A model generated the notes under the pieces. That model did not search any database and was not told the origin of the DNA. It saw only the letters and a list, made by a program, of their open reading frames with translations. The position numbers were made by a program, and so were the translations under genes. From Arion vulgaris (taxonomy: Eukaryota; Mollusca; Gastropoda; Stylommatophora; Arionidae), in NCBI GenBank assembly GCA_020796225.1, contig CM036759.1, positions 3,223,782-3,287,781 on the forward strand: a stretch of 64,000 nt of DNA, read 5' to 3'. Positions within the stretch are counted from its first letter, which is position 1, and each line of letters opens with the position of its first letter. Of this stretch, positions 48,565 through 59,555 are shown in pieces.

Positions 48565-51015
48565 TTTGTACATGTTCTCCCATCTATTCTCTGTTACTAT
48601 AGTTGACAGTCCTCCCATCTATTCTCTGTTACTATAGTTGACAGTTCTCTCACCTATTCTCTGTTACTATAGTTGATAGTTATCTCACCTATTCTCTGTT
48701 ACTATAGTTGACAGTCCTCCCACACATTCTCTGTTACTATAGTTGACAGTCCTCCCACCTATTCTCTGTTACTATAGTTGACAGTCCTCCCACCTATTCT
48801 CTGTTACCATAGTTGACAGTCCTCCCACACATTCTCTGTTACTATAGTTGACAGTTCTCTCACCTATTCTCTGTTACTATAGTTGATAGTTCTCTCACCT
48901 ATTCTCTGTTACTATAGTTGACAGTCCTCCCACCTATTCTCTGTTACTATAGTTGACAGTCCTCTCACCTATTCTCTGTTACTATAGTTGACAGTTCTCT
49001 CACCTATTCTCTGTTACTATAGTTGACAGTTCTCTCACCTATTCTCTGTTACTATAGTTGACAGTCCTCCCACACATTCTCTGTTACTATAGTTGACAGT
49101 CCTCCCATCTATTCTCTGTTACTATAGTTGACAGTCCTCCCACACATTCTCTGTTACTATAGTTGACAGTCCTCCCATCTATTCTCTGTTACTATAGTTG
49201 ATAGTCTCCCACATTCTCTGTTACTATAGTTGACAGTCCTCTCACTATTCTCTGTTACTATAGTTGACAGTCCTCCCACACATTCTCTGTTACTATAGTT
49301 GACAGTCCTCCCACCTATTCTCTGTTACTATAGTTGACAGTCCTCCCACCTATTCTCTGTTACTATAGTTGACAGTCCTCCCACCTATTCTCTGTTACTA
49401 TAGTTGACAGTCCTCTCACCTATTCTCTGTTACTATAGTTGACAGTCCTCCCACACATTCTCTGTTACTATAGTTGACAGTCCTCTCACCTATTCTCTGT
49501 TACTATAGTTGACAGTCCTCCCACCTATTCTCTGTTACTATAGTTGACAGTCCTCCCACCTATTCTCTGTTACTATAGTTGACAGTCCTCTCACCTATTC
49601 TCTGTTACTATAGTTGACAGTTCTCTCACCTATTCTCTGTTACTATAGTTGACAGTCCTCCCACACATTCTCTGTTACTATAGTTGACAGTCCTCCCATC
49701 TATTCTCTGTTACTATAGTTGACAGTCCTCCCACACATTCTCTGTTACTATAGTTGACAGTCCTCCCATCTATTCTCTGTTACTATAGTTGATAGTTCTC
49801 TCACCTATTCTCTGTTACTATAGTTGATAGTTCTCCCATCTATTCTCTGTTACTATAGTTGATAGTTCTCTCACCTATTCTCTGTTACTATAGTTGACAG
49901 TCCTCCCATCTATTCTCTGTTACTATAGTTGACAGTCCTCCCACACATTCTCTGTTACTATAGTTGACAGTCCTCCCACACATTCTCTGTTACTATAGTT
50001 GACAGTCCTCCCACCTATTCTCTGTTACTATAGTTGACAGTCCTCCCACACATTCTCTGTTACTATAGTTGACAGTCCTCTCACCTATTCTCTGTTACTA
50101 TAGTTGACAGTCCTCCCACACATTCTCTGTTACTATAGTTGACAGTCCTCCCATCTATTCTGTTACTATAGTTGACAGTCCTCCCAACATTCTCTTGTTA
50201 CTATAGTTGACAGTCCTCTCACCTATTCTCTGTTACTATAGTTGACAGTCCTCCCACACATTCTCTGTTACTATAGTTGACAGTCCTCCCACCTATTCTC
50301 TGTTACTATAGTTGACAGTCCTCTCACCTATTCTCTGTTACTATAGTTGACAGTCCTCACAATTTTCTGTTACTATAGTTGATAGTTCTCTCACCTATTC
50401 TCTGTTACTATAGTTGACAGTCCTCCCACCTATTCTCTGTTACTATAGTTGACAGTCCTCTCACCTATTCTCTGTTACTATAGTTGACAGTCCTCCCACA
50501 CATTCTCTGTTACTATAGTTGACAGTCCTCCCACCTATTCTCTGTTACTATAGTTGACAGTCCTCCCACACATTCTCTGTTACTATAGTTGACAGTCCTC
50601 CCACACATTCTCTGTTACTATAGTTGACAGTCCTCCCACCTATTCTCTGTTACTATAGTTGACAGTCCTCTCACCTATTCTCTGTTACTATAGTTGACAG
50701 TCCTCCCACACATTCTCTGTTACTATAGTTGACAGTCCTCCCACCTATTCTCTGTTACTATAGTTGACAGTCCTCCCACCTATTCTCTGTTACTATAGTT
50801 GACAGTCCTCCCACACATTTTCTGTTACTATAGTTGATAGTTCTCTCACCTATTCTCTGTTACTATAGTTGACAGTCCTCCCACCTATTCTCTGTTACTA
50901 TAGTTGACAGTCCTCTCACCTATTCTCTGTTACTATAGTTGACAGTCCTCCCACACATTCTCTGTTACTATAGTTGACAGTCCTCCCACCTATTCTCTGT
51001 TACTATAGTTGACAT
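48565..51015. repeat. Minisatellite, 35-bp unit, about 69 copies
   Basis: The unit is TATTCTCTGTTACTATAGTT, GACAGTCCTCCCACC. The five common linker types are CCTCCCACAC, CCTCCCACCT, CCTCTCACCT, TTCTCTCACCT and CCTCCCATCT. Some blocks of several units are repeated as a group. Confidence 0.98.
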
Positions 51016-51289
51016 ATAGAAGTGTAGTAATAAGTTCAGTGCACAAATTGTGTGATAAACCAACCATCAACTATAGAATGCCATCACTATGCTCGTCCAC
51101 ACACAGTGAACAGACAGATTAGCTCATGTTGACATAACAATAACTCAACCAGAGCTGAATGTTCAATATTTGATTATGAAACTCAAGTTTCTGTATGCGT
51201 TGTTCTAAGACTTGACAGTTCTGATGTTCTTCCTGCACAAAACATCAAAGATATATAATCCCCTACACACAATATTCTCACATTCATAC

Positions 51290-52790
51290 AATTCTTATAT
51301 TCTTCTTATCCCCTTATATTTCATAGTTTTTTGCTCAGCTTAAATTAAATTAAAATCCTGTACTTTATCTCGTTTTCCTACATTCAAATGTCATTTTGTC
51401 ACACATACAACAACTCTGTTACAACTAATTTATCTTGTGTGTTATGTTGATGCTTTCTTCCATTTTTCTACACTGTCTTTCCATTATTATTTGAAGATAA
51501 ATTTTGCTTGTGTAGTTATAATTAGAGTCACTGTGAAAACTATAGGTTAGTACATACTGTTGTGTCTTATTTTGTTAAGGTATTGCAACTATTAATCTTT
51601 CCATTTCTCTGGTCACATACCTATTTCCCATACCTTTTTACATATTAATATATGTTTAATTTATGTTTTGTTCTACATTCAATTGAATAAACTCTGTTGA
51701 AATATTATCTGATCCAGGTGGTCATTCTTCTGTCTTCAAGTTTTTTTATTGAGCCTTCAACTTTCTCATCTTCTTCTTTGAACACTCCATATCCACCACT
51801 TGTTACCCACTTTTTGGGATGTGTATGTGATCCAAGCCTAAGAGCGATTGTACATTGTGCCAGTTATGCATTTACAAGTAGCAGCCATCTGATTTCTGTT
51901 ACACTTAATCTAGGTAGTTTCTGTCCCACCAGCTTCACATGTTAGATTGTTACTATTGTAGTAGCCTAACTTGACTAGTGCTCGTCCCTACCTCAGTGGC
52001 CTCTTACGACATGCTGTGTAGATTGCATTTTTACTATTCTTTGCTTCCCTAGTGAGCCCGGGCTCAACTTGACTAGGTAGCTTCTCTAGGTCCCTACCTC
52101 AGTCGCCTCTTACGACATGCTGTGTAGTTGCATTTTACTATTCTTTGCTGCCCTAGTGAGCCCGGGCGTCAACTTATTCTAAAAATAGTCCTGGTTATTT
52201 CTCTGTGATTGTCTCAGTATTTGTTATATTATTCTTTCCATCTTTCTTTATATACATTTCACTGCTGCCCACTTTCCATGTGTTGAGAAGAATTTCTTCT
52301 TGTGCTGTGAGGGTTCTTCCCATTCTGTCTTTTATTGCATTTAGTTTTGGTTGAACAATTCAAGTCATTACTTTGATGTCTTTGAACATTTCCTGCCTTG
52401 CTTCTCCCTTTCTTCTGGTGATCTCCTAGCCTTGGACATCAGTCTTGTAGGTATTGTTCTGTTTTTTTTCTCTTATACTCTTTCTTATTTTCCTGGTTAT
52501 ATTTTTGCAAGACCATCTTATTTTCTTCATTTGTTATACACTTTGTCCTTTTCTCCCTACTCTGCCGCATGAGTTCTTGTGTATCATTTGCAATTCAGTT
52601 CTTCTTTCTGTCTGTTCTTCGTGACACCATATCTTTGGCTGATTAGGATATCTCTAGCATGTTTGTCTAACTCATCCAGTGCCATCTTTTCGTAGACTGT
52701 CATCAGTATTTCAAATATCTTCTTTACTTCTACTCCATACTCCTCTGTTTTCTTCTCATTTATTTTTAACTAAAATTTTAGCATCGTTAT
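51290..52790 (-). mobile_element. LINE-F, connector and N-terminal RT, interrupted by element X
   Basis: The minus strand reads, from high to low coordinates: KLNAIKDRMGRTLTAQEEIL followed by LNTWK (52260-52340), the usual linker between endonuclease and RT; then element X (52175-51795); then VEGSIKKLEDRR and PGSDNISTEFIQ (51690-51780), the start of the RT domain; VWE, WPEKWK-like and LIVAIP; YTSKIYLQIIMERQ near 51500; and a degraded GFRKGRGTRD-like FECRKTR near 51380. Stops and shifts are frequent. No catalytic FADD motif was found, so the element is incomplete at its 3' side. The linker style is CR1/L2- or RTE-like. Confidence 0.65.
51795..52175 (-). mobile_element. Dispersed element X, copy 2, with a 110-bp internal duplication
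   Basis: On the minus strand it carries the same blocks as 28745-28985. The first part is tandemly duplicated: CCTCTTACGACATGCTGTGT (plus strand) occurs at about 52001 and 52107, each with CCCTAGTGAGCCCGGGC. It sits between two LINE-F coding segments that are normally close together, so it is an insertion. Confidence 0.65.
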
Positions 52791-52879
52791 TACCAACTCA
52801 AGATTGCTTCCATAGTCTGCATTAGGAAGGGTTTCCATGTACTTTTGCTATTTATTTGATCACACATAATATCTGTGGT

Positions 52880-53005
52880 GTCTAATACAAAATGTGCGCA
52901 TGCACACACACACACTATATATGCCATATCTATTACCACACACACCCTATATGTCATCTGCATTACCACACACCCACACACACACACACACACACACACA
53001 AAAAC
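52880..53005. repeat. CA-rich microsatellite region
   Basis: (CA)n at 52901-52915 and 52972-53002, with a duplicated CATTACCACACAC-type segment between them. Confidence 0.85.
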
Positions 53006-53499
53006 ACCTTCAACTACATCTACATTTATCCCAGTGGGAGATGTGTTGAAAAATAATGAGACAAATGTCAAGCAAGTATGACAAATATTGCTACTAGATA
53101 TCTTGTAAGTGAAGAGAGAACAACAGATAGAGAAGAAATGGTGTATGAACATATTTTATATTTCTATTCACAAAATAGATGAGACTGCAGTCAAACTATT
53201 TGATTGGCAAAACTAATCATAAATGGTTCAATTACAAAACAATGACAAAATAAACAATACAATAAAGAACATTCCAAGCTTTATCACAAAGACAACAGAG
53301 TGACAATACAAAACATGGACGATTACATACAAACTTAATGAAAATCGAGAATAAAACGAATAACAAATAAATGTAACACAAAACACACATAAAAACTAGA
53401 AATAGAAAGGAAGAGAAACAATGAAAAATCTAGTAAATATATAACTTGAATACATGCAACATATAGCCATATAGATTACAAGGCATGGGAAGAGAAAGT

Positions 53500-53830
53500 A
53501 CTAAGAAGGATAGGAATGTAATACATTGAGCCCACGTGGTTGCAAGGTACCATACAACGAAATCAACCGATTCTCCAGAGCAAATCGACTGCGATCATCC
53601 GAGCAACATGATCGGATGGCTGTGACCTGGACATCGTGAGCTCCTAAATGGCCAGTATCATTGAAATGGGTGGCTACAGGGTCACAGAGCATTGGCGTAT
53701 GTCGCGCAAGTGTTAGGCGAATCGGTCACTGAGCCTCTTGCCTGTCTTGCCTATATAAGCCTTGTTACACCGCTTACAGATAATGGCATAGATAAGATTA
53801 CGGGACTCGCATGTGAACCCATCGTCAATA
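53500..53830 (-). pseudogene. Penelope GIY-YIG endonuclease fragment
   Basis: The minus strand reads ESRNLIYAIICKRCNKAYIG, KTGKRLSDRFA, a stop, HLRDI, then a one-base frame change, and CDPVATHFNDTGHLGAHDVQ followed by VTAIRSCCSDDRSR, FALENRLISLYGT. IYAI, YIG, the HLRD stretch and ENRLI match the GIY-YIG nuclease fused to Penelope-like RTs. The stop and the frameshift make it nonfunctional. It is the closest relative of the copy at 10636-10900 and retains the C-terminal part lost there. Confidence 0.85.
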
Positions 53831-53979
53831 AGAAACGTGGCTAAAGGAAAAGATACAGTAGCGTCTTATCACATAAGCACACGTGTTGCAACGCCACGGC
53901 CACACTGGACAGTGCCAAAATGAGTCTGGATATTGGACTTAAGGCGACTGTGTATTTTGTCACTCCTGTTGTTCGTTTG

Positions 53980-54012
53980 CTTGATAAAGGCCTTGTTGGT
54001 CGAAACGTTGCT
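53980..54012 (+). ncRNA. Degenerate hammerhead-like motif in a Penelope terminus
   Basis: TTGATAA is followed by a short hairpin (GGCC-TTGTT-GGTC) and then GAAACG. This is the layout of the hammerhead core (CTGATGA, stem II, GAAA). Two core bases differ, so cleavage is unlikely. Related copies lie at 23065-23093 (CGATATA, GACC-TTGTT-GGTC, GAAACG), 62921-62952 and, more loosely, 62679-62706. Confidence 0.4.
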
Positions 54013-54434
54013 GTATTTTGTCATTGTTTTTGTAATTTGTAAAACTACAGTACTCTGTGATTACGTGTTTTTTATATATCTATAAATTCAAGGTTTGGGA
54101 GCATGTGTGTGTTCTGTAATGAAACAAATGTCAATCAAGTATGACAAATATTGCTACTAGGTATCTTGTAAGTGAAGAGAGAACAACAGATAAAGAAGAC
54201 ATGGTGTTACTTTAGATAGAGATAAGTAAAAGTTTTGGGAGCATGCATGTGTATGTGTGTGTTCTCTGTCAGTCAAAAAAGTTCAATGAGACCAGAAACA
54301 CTGTTTGATTTAGATTTTTTCAGTCAATTTAAATAGCAAATTATAACTGACAGTCACCAGTGCCAGTAGCGTACCAAGCTATATTGCTATATACTGATAG
54401 CTGATGCACAGATTTCTTCACAAATATTCTAGTT

Positions 54435-54817
54435 AATGTTTGAGTACAATAAGAACCCAATGTTCATAACATCTATTTTCTTTGTCTCAGGTCATTATAG
54501 GGGTGAAGAGCAATGAAAGAGAGGATGCATTGGTCAGCAATGCTGCAATTGAGAATGGGCCTTCTATGGACAAAAGTGAAATAATCAATGTTCTAAGAGA
54601 AAGCATACGCTGTGAAGATTTCAACAAAGAAGATAAAGGGTATTCTTTATCTCGGTTGTGCAAGTTATGCATACCGGTAGGTGCTGCAAGACAGGAAAAT
54701 CATGAGAGAAACCTCAGTAGATACATCAACAACCAATACAGAATGGGAGTTGTTAGTCTAAACAAACTGAAATACATGCTCGAAATAGGAGATCGGATCT
54801 ATTATGGAGATGTCTGA
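54435..54817 (+). mobile_element. RNase H-type LINE, C-terminal end, copy 3
   Basis: From about 54437: PMFITSIFFVSGHY, a one-base shift, GVKSNEREDALVSNAAIENG, matching the last RNase H motif (GHxGVxxNERxD). The tail MDKSEIINVLRESIRCEDFN, YSLSRLCKL, GAARQENHERNLSRYINNQY ends at a TGA at 54815. It aligns with copy 1 (MDRNDILNALRKSFRTEKF, GAVRKERHNKYAKRLINQH) but has no minisatellite. The AG before GTCATTATAGG looks like a splice acceptor but lies in RNase H coding, so I do not call an exon. The element is broken by the frameshift and by 5' truncation. Confidence 0.75.
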
Positions 54818-54946
54818 TGTGCGAAGAAGATGATCTTCAAACGAACAGTGAACAATCTATTTTCACACTCTCTCTCTCTTCTACTTGTTAGACATGGCAG
54901 GTGAAACTGACAAGTATGACAGACAGATTGAGTTCATGTGACTTAC

Positions 54947-55172
54947 CTTCTCTGCTTCTTTCCATAGAATATCCAGGGTAGTAAACTCTTCATTGATCTT
55001 GCTCAAAGCTGCCTCCTTTGAAGAGCTGACTGCTTTCATTTCAGTGCGTTCTTCTTTGAGGAAATCAAACATAGCATCCAAGTCCATGTTGGAAGCTGAC
55101 ACCGCAGGTTGACAATGTGTCCACATGGACTCAATGAGATGTGTCAGTGACTCTAGCTCTAACTGAGATTGC
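54947..55172 (-). CDS. Candidate internal exon, helical/coiled-coil protein, unknown
   Basis: Minus strand. The acceptor is CATCCAG|G and the donor is GAAG|GTAAGT, a near-perfect consensus. The exon is 226 bp: one base completing a codon, then 75 codons, ending in phase 0. Residues include LELESLTHLIESMW, MDLDAMFDFLKEERTEMKAV, SSSKEAALSKINEEFTTLDI and LWKEAEK. The sequence is charged and leucine-rich with heptad-like spacing, suggesting a helical bundle or coiled coil. The first base completes the TG left by the exon at 59092-59213, giving Trp. The last codon (AAG) joins in phase to GAG of the exon at 1770-2447, where the charged helix appears to continue. There are no stops and no repeats. 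I do not recognise the family. Confidence 0.65.
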
Positions 55173-55414
55173 CTGGATGTAGACATACATGAGATCATTG
55201 TCTTGAGCAAGTTTAGATCAATATGTAGACAACACATACATGTAGTGTCACTCAAATATATACTTGTGTGTATGTGTTGGGAACTGAGAGACATATTACA
55301 TACTTAATGTGTGTCTCTATCCGGGAACATAATGCTGCAAGTGTATGAAGCATTACATACCTCACAGTGACAGACATTAGTAAATGTAGTTGTTAATCCC
55401 AGATGATCATAAAC

Positions 55415-55640
55415 AGAGTTAGTGCTAACGATTCTTCTTCTTCTCTTCCACCATTTACTTATTTTTAGAAGTGTTGAGGGGGTAGGTGGAAATGTAGTGA
55501 TCTTATGTGTGCTTGTTTTAAGGCACTTTGTAAGCTGTTATTCATGTTCTTAAGACTGTTTTTGATACCATCACTCCATCTTTTGCATGGTCTTCCTCTT
55601 GCTCTGTACCTGTTATACTTTTTCAACGTGGCTCTGTGCT
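55415..55640 (-). mobile_element. LINE-G 3' end
   Basis: The minus strand reads LKKYNRYRARGRPCKRWSDG, then IKNSLKNMNNSLQSALKQAH. RGRP.KRW.DGI..DL......A...A is the common C-terminus of animal LINE RT proteins. A (GAAGAA)n-like tail lies at 55430-55446. Only the last about 70 codons remain. Confidence 0.6.
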
Positions 55641-55854
55641 AACAATTCAAATCTATCAAAATAGTTTTAGTGACAGAAACTGGCATGAATAATTCATACT
55701 TTCATGTGTTCTCATTAACCAGCCGATTACTATCTTAGTGATATCTCATTTTGTAAATTAATATTGGTATGTCATTTGTTTTAGTACACATCTCTCTCTC
55801 TCTCTTTCTCTACACACACATATATATATGGCCTTTTTCATGTTGACAGACGGT

Positions 55855-56030
55855 CAATTGATAAGTGACAACTTCTGAGTTTTTGCTTGTCACTCAGCTC
55901 ATCCCTAAGTCTCTCTTCAAAAGATTCTGCACCTTTGCATAATGTTGTTTTCCATATATCTCGGTCATCAGCTAGTTGTCCTCTTCATTTGTGCCTAGCC
56001 TGGTCAGCTGATGTGGGGAATGTGCCTTGC
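55855..56030 (-). mobile_element. LINE-H C-terminal scrap
   Basis: The minus strand reads ADQARHK, a stop, RGQLADDRDIWKTTLCKGAE, SFEERLRDELSDKQKLRS. The pattern A.DRD.W......GA..FE..R is that found just before the C2H2 end of LINE ORF2 proteins such as LINE-E. No zinc finger follows here. Confidence 0.5.
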
Positions 56031-56560
56031 CCATTTTGCACAAACCCCTCTCTACCCTACTGTTTCATCCAAAGGAAAGACAAAGTAGATACGTTTGAAA
56101 TCAAGCAGGGTTTGAAGGGGATGTCAGAAGATGGAATGGAATACACACATGACCATATACTGCCTTATGTGTTCTTCCCTCTGGATTTGTGGTCTTGGTT
56201 TACTCCTCTAGCCCTCTGTATAACCGTGCTGACCCACAAGGCAGTGGGCATTTTCTATTAGGGTTTACTCCCCTAGCCTTTAGCTCTCCCGAGCCCCCTC
56301 CACAAGGCAGTGGGTTTAACAGTTGCAGATGGTACTGTCTACTGTAATATGGTAGCAGATGAAAACATTTGATCTGACTAGAAACTGAGCTAGTTTACAA
56401 GTGAACAGAAGAACACTGTGTTGTCATGTTGCTTGAACAGATATGTCTGTCCATTTCTCGAGAAATCCCGGTGACCTGATGTGTTATATGTTGCCAAGTG
56501 ATATTTAATAGTTATATCGATAATATATAAGTCATTAGGAGAACTTGTACTATCAATATC
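56031..56560. other. Unique stretch
   Basis: CACAAGGCAGTGGG occurs near 56235 and 56303 with similar flanks (CCTCTAGCC / CCCCTAGCC), a diverged duplication of about 68 bp. No gene is seen. Confidence 0.45.
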
Positions 56561-56619
56561 TCACATAGTACATCGATAGTGGTGGGGAAAGAAGGCAGTG
56601 TGGTGTGTTGTATGCATTA

Positions 56620-56820
56620 TGGATGTGTTTTTTTTTACGATCCAGAAGCACTTGAGCTTTCAGCTCTTCGGCTCGGTGCCATGGACATCGTAACCCTTCG
56701 GTGCCACGAGCACTGTGAATCTGGTGAACCTGTGGCTTTTCTGCCAGCCCGCGAATTGAACCCGCACTCACAGGGAGCTTGTCACCCTTAGTCCAACGTG
56801 CTACGAACACGCTGGGCAAA
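56620..56820 (-). mobile_element. tRNA-derived SINE, family 2
   Basis: The minus strand begins at about 56820 with CCCAGCGTGTTCGTAGCACG and TTGGACTAAGG (A-box-like TAGCACGTTGG). It then has GGGTTCAATTC (B box, near 56760) and ends with an A-rich run (56630-56640 on this strand). The head differs from family 1. It is not a functional tRNA. Confidence 0.75.
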
Positions 56821-56829
56821 TAGGCATGG

Positions 56830-57165
56830 ATGTGTTTAAGGTCGGCGACCAGCTGCAGAACTCTAAATCAGGCCCTGGGACCCCCAAGGTGAACCATCCC
56901 TGCTGTAAAACACTAACCTAACAATCTCTGTTATATTAGCAGCAGCTAAGTGCCCTATGTGAAAATGTATTTCTGTTGTGAATGTTGAATTAAAGTCAAA
57001 GTCAAATATGACTGTAGATAAACTATTACCATTATAGAGAAGTGTTTCTCCAAGTAGAATCACAGAAAGAACATGTACAGATTAACAAATGGGACCTCAT
57101 CAACTTAACAGATTATCTCTCATGTCAAGGAAAAGATCAGAATGTTCTCAATAATCAAAATTGAC
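56830..57165. other. Unique stretch
   Basis: Non-repetitive noncoding sequence between a SINE and the 19-bp array. No supported gene. Confidence 0.5.
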
Positions 57166-57167
57166 TG

Positions 57168-58000
57168 AATTTCTAATCACACACTGAATTTCTAGTCACA
57201 CACTGAATTTCTAGTCACACACTGAATATCTAGTCACACACTGAATTTCTAATCACACACTGAATTTCTAGTCACACACTGAATTTCTAGTCACACACTG
57301 AATTTCTAGTCACACACTGAATATCTAGTCACACACTGAATTTCTAGTCACACACTGAATTTCTAATCACACACTGAATGTCTAATCACACACTGAATGT
57401 CTAATCACACACTGAATTTCTAATCACACACTGAATATCTAGGAAAACTGAATATCTAGTAAACACTGAATTTCTAGTGACACACTGAATATCTAGTGAC
57501 AACGATTTCTCAGTGACACATTTCTAGTGACAACTGAATATCTATGCACACTAATTCAATTGCACACTGAATTCTAGTGACACACTGAATTTCTAGTCAC
57601 ACACTGAATTTCTAGTACACACTGAATTTTCTAGTGACACACTGAATTTCTAGTACACACTGAAATTTCTAATCACACACTGAATTTCTAGTACACACTG
57701 AATTTCTAGTCACACACTGAATATCTAGTCACACACTGAATTTCTAGTCACACACTGAATTTCTAATCACACACTGAATGTCTAATCACACACTGAATTT
57801 CTAATCACACACTGAATTTCTAGTGAAACACTGAATTCTAGTAACACTGAATTTCTAGTCACACACTGAATATCTAGTGAACACTGAATATCTAGTGACA
57901 CACTGAATTTCTAGTGACACACTGAATATCTAGTGACACACTGAATTTCTAGTGACACACCAAATTTCTAGTCACACACTGAAATTCTAGTGACACTGAA
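57168..58000. repeat. 19-bp array, about 43 copies
   Basis: The unit CTGAATTTCTAGTCACACA has variants TATCTAG, TGTCTAA and AGTGACACA. Copies in 57435-57570 and 57825-57880 have many missing single bases, unlike their neighbours. Confidence 0.95.
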
Positions 58001-58730
58001 ACAATAACTTGTCTACAGCATATTGTTCCGAAAGCTTCACAATTAAAAGAGAGTACATTATCATATAGTCAATCATGAATGATATAAAGATTACAATAAT
58101 AATATGATATACTAGTACAGACTTCATGTTCATACATGTGCAAGTAATAATGTTATTAGTTGTAGACATTTATTCAGTGATCAGATGACACTTCACTGAC
58201 ATCATTCAACTGTAATAATGCATTCAGTAGTTAACCAAGTCAAGTTGTAGAATGTATTGAGAACAGTATATGGTTGTGATTGTTGGAATATACTGTCGTC
58301 TTGGATAGAACATGCAGAATATGACATATAAAAGCTGACATTTATTACTGAAAAACATGACACTAGCTAGCATGCAGGCAGGTACAATATAGAATGTAAC
58401 AAATCATGGCATAGTTGGCGGCATTGGGTAATTGATGTATTAATGATCATTTTGCACGGACAATTATTTTTAGAAGGATAGCAAGTAATTTTGTGTGCAA
58501 TTAATCTTCCCGTATATTGTATTGATCATAAAAACGAAACCAATTTCATGAAGTCAACTAATTTTAAAAAGCTAGATTTAGGAAATCAGACTTTAAAAAG
58601 TCATTATGACAACCCTATGAAATGTTTTTCTCTCTTGCAATATTGTTAACTTATAATAAACAAATAAATTATAACTATGAGCTATTTTCTCATATGGCAC
58701 AAAATGGGCAACAGTGTTTGTAAACACAAG
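58001..58730. other. Unique AT-rich stretch
   Basis: No tandem repeat and no protein-like frame. If the minus-strand gene model is right, this is intron sequence. Confidence 0.5.
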
Positions 58731-58734
58731 GCAG

Positions 58735-59040
58735 CTATAGGGAGAGACAACTATAGAGAGAGACAGCTATAGAGAGAGACAGCTATAGGACAGCAGAGAG
58801 AGCAGCTATAGAGAGAGACAGCTATAGAGAGAGCTATACAGACAGCTATAGGAGACAGTATAGATAGAGACAGCTAGAGCAGCTATAGGAGAGACAGCTA
58901 TAGAGAGAGACACTATAGAGAGACAGCTATAGAGAGAGACAGCTATAGAGAGAGACAGCTATAGAGACAGACAGCTATAGACAGACAGCTAAGGAGGACA
59001 GTATAGAGAGACACTTAGGCAGCTATAGAGAGGCACTATA
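58735..59040. repeat. 16-bp array, about 18 degenerate copies
   Basis: The unit GAGAGAGACAGCTATA contains the palindrome AGCT. Many copies have one- to four-base deletions, especially in 58840-58880 and 58985-59040. Confidence 0.9.
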
Positions 59041-59091
59041 TGCAAATTTACAGAGGAGAGGGGGCATGAATGTGCAGGGGAGAGTAACTAC

Positions 59092-59213
59092 CAGTGACAA
59101 GCAGCCAGATTCATTGGGATCGTCTGAATATTTGGTTCCCTGTAGCTGCTGTTCAGCTTGTGCATAGTTTCTAGAATCTGCTTGTGTACAGCAGTCAACA
59201 TCCTCCCATCACC
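59092..59213 (-). CDS. Candidate exon, upstream part of the same unknown gene
   Basis: Minus strand. The acceptor is GGTCGGCCAG|GG and the donor is CACTG|GTAGTT, weaker than consensus. The length is 122 bp, forty codons plus two bases (TG). Residues begin GDGRMLTAVHKQILETMHKL and end IPMNLAACH. The leftover TG plus the first base G of the exon at 55172 makes a Trp codon, and the frame continues without stops. The intron between them would be 3,919 bp and contains the 19-bp and 16-bp arrays. More 5' exons would lie beyond the window; I found none between 59214 and 64000. Function unknown. Confidence 0.5.
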
Positions 59214-59555
59214 CTGGCCGACCGACTATGCTAAACTGAAAGACTAACACACACACAGCTGGTAAAGGAGATGGAAGACCAATCTATTCTAAATGACTTG
59301 GAAATTTGGAAGACAGGTGCTGGTCTGGCTGGAAGGTCATGGGTTAGAATTCAAACTGACTCATTCTGTCCATAAGTGCATTTTTCTTGGCGATCACTTA
59401 TGATTGTTGCAGTGGCTATAGAGTTCACACTTTGTGCAATACTCTCAGCAGGTGGCGTTGCCCTTTCTGCAAAGAGTGAAAGAGCCATATGAAGAAACTT
59501 GGAACAATGAAGTCAGTCTTGGTGTATAGACCTCCTTTAGACAGAATATCTGTCA
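59214..59555. other. Unique stretch
   Basis: No gene. GGTTAGAATTCAAACTG near 59342 loosely resembles a B box, but no A box was found at the right distance. Confidence 0.4.

Larger units (their letters stand above)
53033..54207 (-). mobile_element. Penelope-like element with inverted termini and about 100-bp flanking repeats
   Basis: The core is on the minus strand: GIY-YIG domain at about 53500-53830, then a 3' tail down to 53165 ending in the reverse complement of AGACTGCAGTCAAACTATTT. On the other side (53935-54085) the same terminal sequence appears in plus orientation, so the termini are inverted. Direct repeats of about 85-105 bp flank the whole (53033-53140 and 54090-54207), sharing CAAGTATGACAAATATTGCT and ATCTTGTAAGTGAAGAGAGA. 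Terminal repeats in either orientation are known for Penelope-like elements. Such long flanking duplications are unusual. No reverse transcriptase remains. Confidence 0.65.

Noticed and set aside
53501..53692. Small host protein of 63 residues on the minus strand
   Set aside because: It is the second half of a Penelope GIY-YIG domain after a frameshift.
54482..54817. Terminal exon of a plus-strand host gene with acceptor TCTTTGTCTCAG
   Set aside because: The sequence upstream of the AG continues as RNase H coding (FITSIFFVSGH), and the frame is homologous to the LINE copy 1 tail, so it is a retrotransposon.
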